Assembly: GCA_031402225.1 (NCBI GenBank)
Contig: JANNSD010000121.1
Coordinates: forward strand, 1-37,636
Direction of reading: 5' to 3'
Source of the DNA: JAGGAG01 sp031402225
GTDB taxonomy: Bacteria > Gemmatimonadota > Gemmatimonadetes > Gemmatimonadales > GWC2-71-9
Length of the DNA: 37,636 nucleotides
Shown here: positions 1-8,940 of the stretch, piece by piece
Position numbering within the stretch: the first letter of the stretch is position 1
Layout: the number at the start of each line of letters is the position of its first letter
The notes under the pieces: model-generated
Database searches by the model: none
Told to the model about the DNA's origin: nothing
What the model saw: only the letters and a program-made list of their open reading frames with translations
Position numbers and translations under genes: made by a program

Positions 1-893
1 CCCAGGTTGAACACCTCGCGCATCTCCGCCTCGCTCACGTCGCCCGCCGCCTGCAGGAACCGGTACAGCGCCGGCCGATCCCACGCGCCCATGTCCACCC
101 TGGCCCGGCACTGCTCAGGAAGCACCCGCACCAGGTTCCCGCCGATACCGCCGCCGGTGATGTGCGCCAGCGCATGCACCTGCCCCAGCACCGGTGCCAG
201 GCTCGGCACGTAGCTTCGGTGCACCGCGAGCAACGCATCGGCGACCGTCTTGCCGGTGTCGCCCAGCGGATCGCTCAGCGTGAGGCGCGCCTGCTCGAAG
301 ATGATCCGGCGCGCAAGCGTATAGCCGTTGGTGTGCAGGCCGGTGGACGCGTAGCCCAGCAGCATGTCGCCCGGCACGACATGGTCGCCATGCAGTGCGG
401 CGTCTTCTTCCACCACACCGACAATCGTGCCCGCCAGGTCGAACGTGCCCTCGCGGTAAAGCCCCGGCATCTGCGCCGTCTCCCCGCCCGCCAGCGCCAT
501 GCCATGGTTGCGGCACCCGCGCGCAATGCCCTCGACGATGCCAGCGATCATCTCCACACCCAGCCCCGCACCCGCCACGTAGTCCATGAACGCGATCGGA
601 CGCGCCGCGTGCACCAGGATGTCGTTGACGCTGTGGTTGACCAGGTCCTCGCCCACCGTGTCGAACCGCCCCGCCTCCAGCGCCACCAGGACCTTGGTAC
701 CTACGCCGTCGGTGCTCAGCACCAGCACCGGCTTCTTCATCCCGGCAGGCACCCGTACCATCCCGCCGAACGCGCCCACCAGCCCGACGGAGAGCGCCGT
801 CCGCGTCCCGGCCACGAGGTGGCCGATCTTTTCCTTGGCGGCCTCGGCGGCGTTGAGGTCGACCCCCGCCGCCGCGTACTGTCGGGCCGTCAC
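1..893 (-). CDS. purM: Phosphoribosylformylglycinamidine cyclo-ligase (AIR synthetase), 3' end outside window
   Basis: PurM closes the imidazole ring of purines, turning FGAM and ATP into AIR in the cytoplasm. The translated N-terminus (TARQYAAAGVDLNAAEAA) matches the usual PurM opening, and the family blocks STDGVGTK, HSVNDILV, GGETAQMPG, GYASTGLHTNGY and ITGGGIGGN follow in order. About 297 codons are present of the usual 340-350, so the last 45-50 residues lie beyond base 1. The start is GTG, whose last two bases begin the TGA stop of the upstream sugar kinase (GTGA overlap), so the two are probably translated together. It is the last visible gene of the fmdB-argS-pfkB-purM run. The identification is firm; the C-terminus cannot be seen. 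Confidence 0.95.
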   Translation of the reverse strand, partial: MTARQYAAAGVDLNAAEAAKEKIGHLVAGTRTALSVGLVGAFGGMVRVPAGMKKPVLVLSTDGVGTKVLVALEAGRFDTVGEDLVNHSVNDILVHAARPIAFMDYVAGAGLGVEMIAGIVEGIARGCRNHGMALAGGETAQMPGLYREGTFDLAGTIVGVVEEDAALHGDHVVPGDMLLGYASTGLHTNGYTLARRIIFEQARLTLSDPLGDTGKTVADALLAVHRSYVPSLAPVLGQVHALAHITGGGIGGNLVRVLPEQCRARVDMGAWDRPALYRFLQAAGDVSEAEMREVFNL

Positions 894-1810
894 CCGATGG
901 GCTCCGCCAGCTCGACGTGCGTCAGCTGCCGGAAGGCGCGGGCGCGGCGCTCCACCATGTCGAGGGTGACGCCGTCGAACCCGTGCACGCCGAACTGCGA
1001 CACCGCGAAGGACCCCATTACGCTGCCGTACACCATCGCCCGGCGGAACTCCATGTCGCTCACCGTACCGCTGCGCGCGAGGTAGCCCATGAACCCGCCG
1101 GCAAAGGCATCGCCGGCACCAGTTGGGTCGAAGACCTCTTCCAGCGGGAAGGCCGGCGTGAAGAAGGTCTGCTCGCCCCCCATCAACAGCGCGCCGTACT
1201 CACCCTGCTTGATCACCACGCGCTTGGGGCCCTGCTGCAGGATCCAGCGGCCGGCACGGTGGATGTTCCAGTCGCCTGACAGCTCGCGCGCCTCGCCGTC
1301 GTTCACCATCAGGATGTCCACCCGCTTGAGCAACGCCATCAGCGCGTCGCGCTTGCTCTGGATCCAGTAGTTCATTGTGTCGCATACCACGAGCTTCGCC
1401 GTTGGCACCTGGTCGAGCACGCCGAGCTGCAGTTCCGGGTCGATGTTGCCGAGGAACAGGAACTCGGAGGTGCGGAACTTCGCCGGCAACTTCGGCTGGA
1501 ACGCCGCGAACACGCCGAGGCGCGTCTCCAGCGTTTCCCGGCTCTGCAGGTCGTAGGAGTACTTCCCTTTCCAGCGGAAGCTCTCTCCCTCGGCGTGTTC
1601 GACGCCCGACCAGTCGATCCCCCGGGCCGCGAGCTGCTCGAGTTCCTTTACCGGATAGTCGCTGCCCACCACCCCCACCACCTGTACCGGGTGGAGGATC
1701 GCCCCCGCGACGCTGAAGAACACCGCGGAGCCACCCAGCGCATCGGCGGTTTCGCCGAACGGCGTGAAGATGGAATCGAGCGCTACGCTGCCGACGACGA
1801 GCAGGCTCAT
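890..1810 (-). CDS. PfkB/ribokinase-family sugar or nucleoside kinase
   Basis: This 306-residue protein belongs to the PfkB family, which phosphorylates sugars or nucleosides with ATP. It shows the N-terminal strand with an acidic residue (VVGSVALDS, residues 5-13), the Gly-Gly substrate-lid motif (residues 26-27), and the C-terminal signature DPTGAGDAF at 228-236, with D234 as the expected catalytic base. The start ATG at 1810 is preferred over an in-frame start at 1888, because the extra 26 residues would lie inside argS and resemble no kinase. It begins 4 bases after the argS stop and overlaps purM by GTGA. The substrate cannot be read from the sequence. Ribose, adenosine/inosine or another sugar are all possible, and the purM neighbour only weakly favours a nucleoside-linked role. 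Confidence 0.85.
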   Translation of the reverse strand: MSLLVVGSVALDSIFTPFGETADALGGSAVFFSVAGAILHPVQVVGVVGSDYPVKELEQLAARGIDWSGVEHAEGESFRWKGKYSYDLQSRETLETRLGVFAAFQPKLPAKFRTSEFLFLGNIDPELQLGVLDQVPTAKLVVCDTMNYWIQSKRDALMALLKRVDILMVNDGEARELSGDWNIHRAGRWILQQGPKRVVIKQGEYGALLMGGEQTFFTPAFPLEEVFDPTGAGDAFAGGFMGYLARSGTVSDMEFRRAMVYGSVMGSFAVSQFGVHGFDGVTLDMVERRARAFRQLTHVELAEPIG

Positions 1811-1814
1811 GAAG

Positions 1815-3455
1815 TCAGATCCGTTCGGGGGCGGAAAGGCCGAGCACGGCGAGGCCGTTGGCCAGGGTGATGCGCGCGGCGCGCGCAAGAAGCAGTCGCG
1901 CGTGTTCGGTGGGCCCGGGTTCGCCCACCGTGCGCGTATGGTGGTACCAGCCGTGCACGCTGCCCGCCAGTTCGTGGAGGTACGTCGTCATCCGGTGCGG
2001 CTCCCGCTGCTGCGCCGCCTTGGCGATCACCTCGGGCAGCTCCGCCAGCTTCTTGAGCAGCTCGGTGTCCTCGGGCGCCGGCAGCGACGCGAGGTCGAGC
2101 GCGCCCGTCACCGAATCGGGCTCCACACCGGCGGTGCGGAAGATCCCGCAGAGCCGGGCGTGCGCCATCTGCACGTAGAAGATCGGGTTCTCGTCCGTCT
2201 GCCGCTTCGCCAGCTCGATGTCGAAGGTGAGCTGTGAATCGCCCTTCCGCGACAGGAAGAACCAGCGCGCGGCGTCGGTGCCCACCTCGTCCACCAGCTC
2301 ACGGAGCGTGACGAAGGAGCCCGCCCGCTTCGACATCTTCACTTCCTCGCTGCCGCGCACCACTTTCACCAGCTGCACCAGCACCACGTCGAATTTCTCG
2401 TCCTCGAAACCAAGCGCCCGCAGCACCGCCCGCACCCGCGGGATGTAGCCGTGATGATCCGCACCCCACACGTCGATCAGCGCGTCGAAACCACGCTCCA
2501 GCTTGTCGATGTGGTACGCGATGTCGGGCAGGAAGTAGGTGAAGCTCTCGTCCTGCTTCCGCAACACCCGGTCGAGGTCGTCACCGAACTCGGAGGTGCG
2601 GAGCCAGAGGGCACCATCCTTCTCGTAGGTGAGGTTCCGGTCGTGCAGCAGGTCGAGCGCATCGGACACCGCACCCCGGTGATACATCCCCTGCTCCGAC
2701 GTCATGACGTTGTAGCGCACCCCGAAGTCGGCGAGGTCGCGGTCCTGCTCCTCCCGCTGGATCGCCAGCCCGAGCTCCCGGCTGCGCTTCACGCCCTCCT
2801 CGTAGGGCAGGTCGGCGAATGCCGGCCCTTCCCGCTCCAGCACCAGCGCCGCGTTCTCCTGCAGGTACATGCCGTGGTAGCCGCCATCGGGGATGGCCGC
2901 GTCCCGCCCCACCGCCTGCTGCACCCGGGCCCAGAGACTCTGCGCCAGCCGGTCGATCTGCACCCCGGCGTCGTTGATGTAGAACTCGCGCGTGACGTGG
3001 TGCCCGCTCCACTCGAGCAGCGACGCGATGGCATCGCCCAGTGCCGCGCCCCGCCCGTGGCCCACATGCAGCGGGCCCGTGGGGTTGGCCGACACGAATT
3101 CGAGGTTGACCTTGAGCCCCTCGCCAGCCGCGCTTCGCCCATAGCGCGCCCCCTCGGTGAGGATGCGCGCGTGCAGCGCCGCCAGTGTGTCGCTCGCCAG
3201 CCAGAAGTTGATGAACCCCGGCCCGGCGATCTCCGTCCGCGCGATGAGGCTCGCCGGCGGGTGCAGCTCGCGCAGTACCTCTTCCGCCATCGCGCGCGGA
3301 TTCGACCGGCGCCGCTTCGCCAGCGTCAGGGCCAGGTTGGTGGCGAGGTCGCCATGCGTCTCGTCGCGCGGACGCTCCAGCACGAAGTCCACGTCACCGT
3401 CGCCCAGCTTCCGCGCCACCCGCTCCAGTTCAACCCGCAGCAGGTCGCTACTCAC
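1815..3455 (-). CDS. argS: Arginyl-tRNA synthetase
   Basis: ArgS charges tRNA-Arg with arginine in the cytoplasm. The 546-residue protein has the class I signatures: the HIGH motif as HVGH at 130-133 within SANPTGPLHVGHGRG, and the KMSKS motif as KMSKR at 373-377. The C-terminal anticodon-binding DALR domain ends in an AARITLANGLAVLGL block. The start is a GTG (SSDLLRVELERVA) that overlaps the last 8 bases of fmdB. The frame stays open upstream to 3737, but that stretch reads the fmdB repeat tail out of frame as arginine-rich nonsense and is not part of ArgS. Length and motif order are normal. It is likely co-transcribed with fmdB and the downstream kinase. Confidence 0.96.
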   Translation of the reverse strand: MSSDLLRVELERVARKLGDGDVDFVLERPRDETHGDLATNLALTLAKRRRSNPRAMAEEVLRELHPPASLIARTEIAGPGFINFWLASDTLAALHARILTEGARYGRSAAGEGLKVNLEFVSANPTGPLHVGHGRGAALGDAIASLLEWSGHHVTREFYINDAGVQIDRLAQSLWARVQQAVGRDAAIPDGGYHGMYLQENAALVLEREGPAFADLPYEEGVKRSRELGLAIQREEQDRDLADFGVRYNVMTSEQGMYHRGAVSDALDLLHDRNLTYEKDGALWLRTSEFGDDLDRVLRKQDESFTYFLPDIAYHIDKLERGFDALIDVWGADHHGYIPRVRAVLRALGFEDEKFDVVLVQLVKVVRGSEEVKMSKRAGSFVTLRELVDEVGTDAARWFFLSRKGDSQLTFDIELAKRQTDENPIFYVQMAHARLCGIFRTAGVEPDSVTGALDLASLPAPEDTELLKKLAELPEVIAKAAQQREPHRMTTYLHELAGSVHGWYHHTRTVGEPGPTEHARLLLARAARITLANGLAVLGLSAPERI

Positions 3456-3858
3456 TGGCCTTGGCCTTCTTCGCCGGCGCCTTCTCGGCCTTCGGCGCGG
3501 CGGCTGCCTCGCCACCCGTCTTACCCGCCTTACCCGCCTTGCTGTCCTTGCCCGCCGCACTCGCCCCGCTGTCCTTGCCCGCCGCACCCGCCTCACCCGC
3601 CTTGGCCGACGTACCCGTCTCAGCCGCCTTGCCCGTCTCACCCGACTCCCGCGCCTTGTCGTTCCGCGGACCCTTCCCGTCCTTGCCGTAGTCGGTGATG
3701 TAGAACCCGCTGCCCTTGAAATGCAGTCCGGCCCCACCGGAGATCTTGCGCACCGCTACGGTGCCACACACCGGACACTTGGTGCGCGGCTTGTCGCTCA
3801 TCTTCTGGAAGAGCTCGAAGTCGTGCCCTTTGGGGCACGCATATTCGTAGGTCGGCAT
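3448..3858 (-). CDS. FmdB-family small zinc-ribbon protein with a long Gly/Ala/Lys tail
   Basis: The first 60 or so residues match the FmdB/CxxC_CxxC_SSSS family (MPTYEYACPKGHDFE start, CPVC at 28-31, KISGG, then FKGSGFYITDYGK). The family normally holds zinc with two CxxC pairs. Here the first pair is C8 with H12 in place of the second Cys, so the site would be C8/H12/C28/C31. After about residue 65 the protein becomes a 70-residue low-complexity tail rich in G, A, K, S and E, built from near-repeats such as AGKDSGAS/AGKDSKAGKAGK and ending in AKKAKASE. The matching DNA is internally repetitive. It is the first gene of the argS run and overlaps argS by 8 bases. No good Shine-Dalgarno is visible before the ATG. 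The cellular role of the family is poorly defined. Confidence 0.85.
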   Translation of the reverse strand: MPTYEYACPKGHDFELFQKMSDKPRTKCPVCGTVAVRKISGGAGLHFKGSGFYITDYGKDGKGPRNDKARESGETGKAAETGTSAKAGEAGAAGKDSGASAAGKDSKAGKAGKTGGEAAAAPKAEKAPAKKAKASE

Positions 3859-3874
3859 GTTGCTGCTGGTATCC

Positions 3875-3899
3875 TAAGTTCAGGTAACCACTGAACTTA
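3875..3899. promoter_or_regulatory. Perfect 9-bp inverted repeat upstream of fmdB, candidate operator
   Basis: TAAGTTCAG and CTGAACTTA form a perfect inverted repeat around a 7-base spacer, ending 17 bases before the fmdB start codon. It is AT-rich in an otherwise GC-rich region. On the minus strand a weak sigma70-like pair (TTGTCC at 3922-3917, then TAAGTT after 17 bases) would put the -10 box inside the repeat, as expected for a repressor site. No U-tract follows, so a terminator for fbp is less likely. An mRNA leader hairpin is an alternative. The regulator is unknown. Confidence 0.45.
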
Positions 3900-3936
3900 A
3901 CTGCGGAAGGCTACCGGGACAATCGTTCCCCCTCAC

Positions 3937-3958
3937 GCTGTTTCGGTTCCTCCTCACG
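3937..3958. repeat. Copy 1 of the GAGGAGGAAC repeat family (single arm)
   Basis: These 22 bases, containing GTTCCTCCTCACG, are identical to 14784-14805 and close to units at 20904-20989. Only the right-hand arm is present; the left arm seen at the other two sites is missing. It runs straight into the 7-base array that begins at 3953. It lies between the fbp stop and the fmdB start. Confidence 0.7.
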
Positions 3959-3987
3959 ACTCACGACTCACGACTCACGACTCACGA
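3953..3987. repeat. Five tandem copies of a 7-base unit (CTCACGA) spanning the fbp stop
   Basis: Five exact copies of CTCACGA (minus strand TCGTGAG) occur in a row. The fbp stop codon TGA (3984-3982) and the base pairs just before it belong to the first unit on the gene's own strand, so the array begins inside the coding sequence and extends 3' of it. Confidence 0.85.
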
Positions 3988-5028
3988 CCTCCTATCCGGC
4001 CTCCCCACCGCAGCCAGCGTGGACCCACGTACGCGGGCGATGGTATCGGCCACGAACCGCACGTCGTCGCGCGAGCCGATCACCAGTGGGCACCGCTCGT
4101 GCAGGGATCCGGGTACCCGCTCCATAATCCGGTGCTCACCGTCGGTCGCGGCGCCACCGGCCTGTTCCGCGATGAACGCCATCGGGGCGCACTCGTACAG
4201 CAGCCGCAGCTTGCCGTTCGGGTTCTTCGTGTCGGCGGGGTACATGAAGACGCCGCCGGCGATGAGGTTGCGGTGGAAGTCGGCGACCAGCGACCCGATG
4301 TACCGGCTGTTCTTCCCCGCGATGTACTCCGGCAGGTCGCCATGGAACCCGCGCACCGCCGTCTGCACGCCCTTGTCCCACCGCGCGAAGTTGCTCTCGT
4401 TGACACTGTAGTACTTCCCCACCGCCGGCGTCACGAAGTTCGGGTGCGACAGCAGGAACTCGCCGATGGTGGGATCGAGCGTGAAGCCGTGCACGCCCTG
4501 CCCCGTGGTGTACACCAGCATCGTGCTCGAGCCGTACATCACGTAGCCCGCCGCCACCTGCTGGATGCCGGGCTGCAGGACGTCGGCCACCGTGCCGCCG
4601 CCATGGTCGCTCACCCGGCGGTAGATGCTGAAGATCGTCCCCACTGCGGCGTTCACGTCGATGTTGGAGGAGCCGTCGAGGGGATCGAAGAGGACCACGT
4701 AGTTGCCGGGATGGTACTGGGAAGGAATCGGGATCATCTCCTCGTCTTCTTCCGACCCCATCACGCAAACCCGGCCGGTGAACTTGAGGGACTCCTTGAT
4801 CGCTTCATTGGCCAGGACGTCGAGCTTCTGCTGGTCCTCGCCCTGCACGTTCCGGTTCTGCGCCGAGCCCAGCAGGTCCACCAGCCCCGCGCGGCGGATG
4901 GAGGCGGCGATCAGTTTGGTGGCAAGGGCGATGTCGTAGAGCAGGCTCGAGAGCTCGCCGGTGGCATCGGGAAAGCCCCGCTCCTGGTCCAGGATGAATC
5001 GCTCGATGGTGGTGACCGCTGTGCGCAT
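3982..5028 (-). CDS. fbp: Fructose-1,6-bisphosphatase, class I
   Basis: FBPase removes the 1-phosphate from fructose-1,6-bisphosphate, the irreversible step of gluconeogenesis, in the cytoplasm. The 348-residue protein shows the class I pattern: GSEEDEEM at 91-98 with the metal-binding glutamates, FDPLDGSSNID at 114-124, and later KYYSVNES, SRYIGSLVADFHRN and a C-terminal AEQAGGAATDG block. The ATG at 5028 (MRTAVTTIERFILDQE) gives the usual start, and longer in-frame starts only add comEC sequence. The start lies 118 bases inside the 3' end of comEC. The stop codon is formed by a tandem 7-base repeat. Length and motifs are normal and the call is firm. Confidence 0.95.
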   Translation of the reverse strand: MRTAVTTIERFILDQERGFPDATGELSSLLYDIALATKLIAASIRRAGLVDLLGSAQNRNVQGEDQQKLDVLANEAIKESLKFTGRVCVMGSEEDEEMIPIPSQYHPGNYVVLFDPLDGSSNIDVNAAVGTIFSIYRRVSDHGGGTVADVLQPGIQQVAAGYVMYGSSTMLVYTTGQGVHGFTLDPTIGEFLLSHPNFVTPAVGKYYSVNESNFARWDKGVQTAVRGFHGDLPEYIAGKNSRYIGSLVADFHRNLIAGGVFMYPADTKNPNGKLRLLYECAPMAFIAEQAGGAATDGEHRIMERVPGSLHERCPLVIGSRDDVRFVADTIARVRGSTLAAVGRPDRRS

Positions 5029-7304
5029 GGGGCCGGCGACTCCTGGCTGGTGGTGGCGGGCGACCCTGCCACGTCGAATCCGAACCGTCGCGACCGCCCG
5101 TGGACCTCCACGTGGCGGCCGTCGGTGACGACCGTGACCGTGCCCTCCTGATCGGTTCTCCAGATCGTAGCATGTTGTGCGCCGAGGCGCTGCAGCGCAT
5201 CGGGCGAGGGATGCCCGTACCGGTTGTGGCTCCCGACCGACAGGATCGCGACGGTGGGCGACAATTCCCGGAGCCACGCCGCCCCGCTCGCCGTCCGGCT
5301 GCCGTGGTGCCCCACCTTGAGCAGGTCCACCTGCCCCACCCGCCCGCGCAACGCGGCCTCAGGTGCCTCGCCGGCATCGCCCATGAAGATGGCGCGGAAG
5401 GCGCCGTAACGCACCAGCAGTACCACCGAATCGTCGTTGAGGTCGAGCCCCCACCCGCTCCACGCGGTGTCGGGGTGCAGCACGGTGAACTCTACGCTGT
5501 CCACGGAAAACCGCTCGCCCCGGCGGGCCGGGTCCCACGCCGCGCCCGACACGGCGACGAGCCCGAGCATCTCGCGATACGTCGAATCGGCGCCCGGCGC
5601 GGCGGGTTCGACCACCGTGCCCACCGGGACCGCCGAGAGCACCGCGCCAAGCCCGCCGACGTGATCGAGATGCGCATGCGACGCGATCAGCACGTCGATC
5701 GCGTCCGCTCCCTCGCGCTCGAGCAGTGGCACCACCCGGCTCGCACCGGCATCGAACCGCTCGTCCCTGGGCCCCGCGTCGATCACCACGAAGTGGCCAT
5801 TGGGCGTGCGGAGGACCGCAGCGTCGCCCTGGCCCACATCCACAAAATGCAGCGTCAGGCGGCCCGCGCCAGACTGCGGCAGGCGCAGGGTGGGAACCAG
5901 CGCGAGCCAGGTGCCGGCCGCGCCCGCCAGCAGCAGCCGGCCCGACGCCAGCCCCGCGCTCCCCCGGCGTGGCGTAGCCCAGCAGAGCAGCGCCAGCAGC
6001 AGGAGCCAGGGCAGCGCACTGACCGGCTCCGCATTCATGACCACGTGCCCCATCGGCACCCGCGCGCCCCACCGGGCGGTCAGTTCCAGCAGGTGCAACG
6101 CCGCGCCGCTGCCCGACGCGAGCGCGTCACTCACCACCCCGATCGGCGCCAGCAGCAGGCTCGCGAGCACACCCGGCACCGCAACCGCCGCCACCGGAAT
6201 GGCGATGAAGTTGAGCGCGATGCCGACCGGCGCCACCGCACCCAGGAGCCACGCCGTCACCGGGGCCGTGGCCACGGTGGCACCCACCGACGATGCCGCC
6301 GACTGCCACAGCCAGTGGGCGCCACCCGCCGCCTCCGCCCAGCGCGCGACGCGCACGGCGCCCCAGAGCGACAGCACCGACAGCCAGCCACCCAGGTCGA
6401 GCACCGCAAACGGATCCAGGAGCAGGACGACGAGCCCCGTCGCGGCCAGCAGCGCCTCCGGCTGCACGGCCCGCTGTCGCCACCGGAGCCACACCAGTAC
6501 CCACGCCATCGCCACCGCGCGCACCGCCGGCGCGGGCCAGCCGAGGAACGCCACGTACACCGTGGCGAGGGATGCCGCGACCATGAGCGACGCGACGCGT
6601 GCGACGCCGCTGTAGCGGAGCACCAGCACCACCCAGGCGGCGATGAGGCCGATATGAAATCCGGAGATCGATAGCAGGTGCACGAGCCCCGACGACGCGA
6701 ATGCATTCTTGAGTTCGCGGTCCATGCCGCTCCGTCGCCCCACCACCAGCGCATCCACCAGCGGGGCCCGGGCGCCGTACAGCCTGGCCGATGCCCGCGC
6801 GAGGGCGTTTCGCACGCGGAACTCGACGCCGCCGCTCACGCGGCCGGTCGGCGTGACCCGCGTGACCCCGAGGACACCGTCCGGCGCGATCATCCGGCGG
6901 GTGCCGCGCCTCCACTCGCCCTCGATCGCCAGTGTGCGCCCGGCGTCCAGCGCAGCACCCCGCGCAAAGCGCGCGGTCACGGCACCCCGGCACCCGGCGC
7001 GCACCGGCTCCACCGATGCCATGCCGCCCTCCCCGGTCACCGGCTCGAGCAGCAGCACCTCCATGGCCATCCGTCCCGCCGGCAGCCGGGCGGCACAGTG
7101 CCCCTCCTCCCGCTGGCGCGCCAGCGCACCCACCGCGATGCCGACCACCGCGGCACCGACGACGACCACGACGTCCCGGCGCCACAGCACCAGCACGACG
7201 CCGGTGACCATCATGCCGCCCGCCAGGGCCCAGAAACGCGAAAGGCCGGTCGCAAGACCGGCCCCGAAGCACAACACCACCAGCACCACCGGCGGAGGGA
7301 TCAC
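4911..7304 (-). CDS. comEC: ComEC/Rec2-type DNA uptake channel with metallo-beta-lactamase domain
   Basis: ComEC forms the inner-membrane channel that carries single-stranded DNA into the cytoplasm during natural transformation. The 797-residue protein has hydrophobic N-terminal segments and a DUF4131-like region. The multi-spanning Competence domain follows, with LVDALVVGRR and HLLSISGFHIGLIAAW. The C-terminal metallo-beta-lactamase fold has DVGQGDAAVL, the metal motif SHAHLDHVGG at 542-551, KVGHHGS and SVGSHNRYGHP. The GTG start overlaps the comFB stop as GTGA. The family's usual end is near TVTVVTDGRHVEVHGR, but this frame runs on for about 55 more residues of Ser/Pro-rich sequence, the last 38 of them inside fbp. 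That tail may be real or may reflect loss of an earlier stop. Confidence 0.9.
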   Translation of the reverse strand: MIPPPVVLVVLCFGAGLATGLSRFWALAGGMMVTGVVLVLWRRDVVVVVGAAVVGIAVGALARQREEGHCAARLPAGRMAMEVLLLEPVTGEGGMASVEPVRAGCRGAVTARFARGAALDAGRTLAIEGEWRRGTRRMIAPDGVLGVTRVTPTGRVSGGVEFRVRNALARASARLYGARAPLVDALVVGRRSGMDRELKNAFASSGLVHLLSISGFHIGLIAAWVVLVLRYSGVARVASLMVAASLATVYVAFLGWPAPAVRAVAMAWVLVWLRWRQRAVQPEALLAATGLVVLLLDPFAVLDLGGWLSVLSLWGAVRVARWAEAAGGAHWLWQSAASSVGATVATAPVTAWLLGAVAPVGIALNFIAIPVAAVAVPGVLASLLLAPIGVVSDALASGSGAALHLLELTARWGARVPMGHVVMNAEPVSALPWLLLLALLCWATPRRGSAGLASGRLLLAGAAGTWLALVPTLRLPQSGAGRLTLHFVDVGQGDAAVLRTPNGHFVVIDAGPRDERFDAGASRVVPLLEREGADAIDVLIASHAHLDHVGGLGAVLSAVPVGTVVEPAAPGADSTYREMLGLVAVSGAAWDPARRGERFSVDSVEFTVLHPDTAWSGWGLDLNDDSVVLLVRYGAFRAIFMGDAGEAPEAALRGRVGQVDLLKVGHHGSRTASGAAWLRELSPTVAILSVGSHNRYGHPSPDALQRLGAQHATIWRTDQEGTVTVVTDGRHVEVHGRSRRFGFDVAGSPATTSQESPAPCAQRSPPSSDSSWTRSGAFPMPPASSRACSTTSPLPPN

Positions 7305-7584
7305 CCCGCGGTCGCCTTCTTCGACTTGGGGCAGCGCGGTGCCATCGACACCTTGCGGAACGCCTCCATGACCACGACGTCGATCTCCGCCCGCTTCTGC
7401 TGCTTTTCCAGGTTCACCTCGGTGACGATCTGCCCCTCCAGCGACGCCACGTAGCGCGGCGGCACCCGGTTGAGCGCGAAGACGAAGATGTCGTCCCGGC
7501 AGTACTCGCAGCCGCAAAAGGCGGGGAAGTTTCCCCGCAACGCGTCATACGCGATCTGCACATGTTCCTCGACCAGGTTCCGGA

Positions 7585-7588
<4 letters not shown>
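7301..7588 (-). CDS. comFB: ComFB-like small cysteine protein
   Basis: This 95-residue protein resembles the late-competence protein ComFB. It starts IRNLVEEHVQIAYDALR, has the clustered cysteines CGCEYC (C25, C27, C30), then DIFVFALNRVPPRYV, and a fourth Cys at 86. These could bind zinc, as reported for Bacillus ComFB. Cyanobacterial ComFB-type proteins have been described as cyclic-dinucleotide receptors, so a signalling role is possible here too; that is inference. It overlaps miaB by ATGA and comEC by GTGA, which ties its expression to the DNA channel. In Bacillus comFB sits in the comF operon instead, so direct linkage to comEC strengthens the competence reading. Confidence 0.8.
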
Positions 7589-8901
<1,313 letters not shown>

Positions 8902-8940
8902 GCTGGAAGATAGCCCGCCGTGGAGCGGCGGGGTACGGTA

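Noticed and set aside
1811..1888. Longer start for the PfkB kinase
   Set aside because: The extra 26 residues lie inside argS and do not resemble the kinase family, whose first strand begins right after the ATG at 1810.
3456..3737. N-terminal extension of argS with a long arginine-rich stretch
   Set aside because: It is the fmdB repeat tail read in another frame; ArgS has its normal start at the GTG at 3455 and normal length without it.
5100..6674. 524-codon plus-strand frame opposite comEC
   Set aside because: Composition is Arg/Gln/His/Pro-rich, as expected for the antisense of a hydrophobic high-GC gene.
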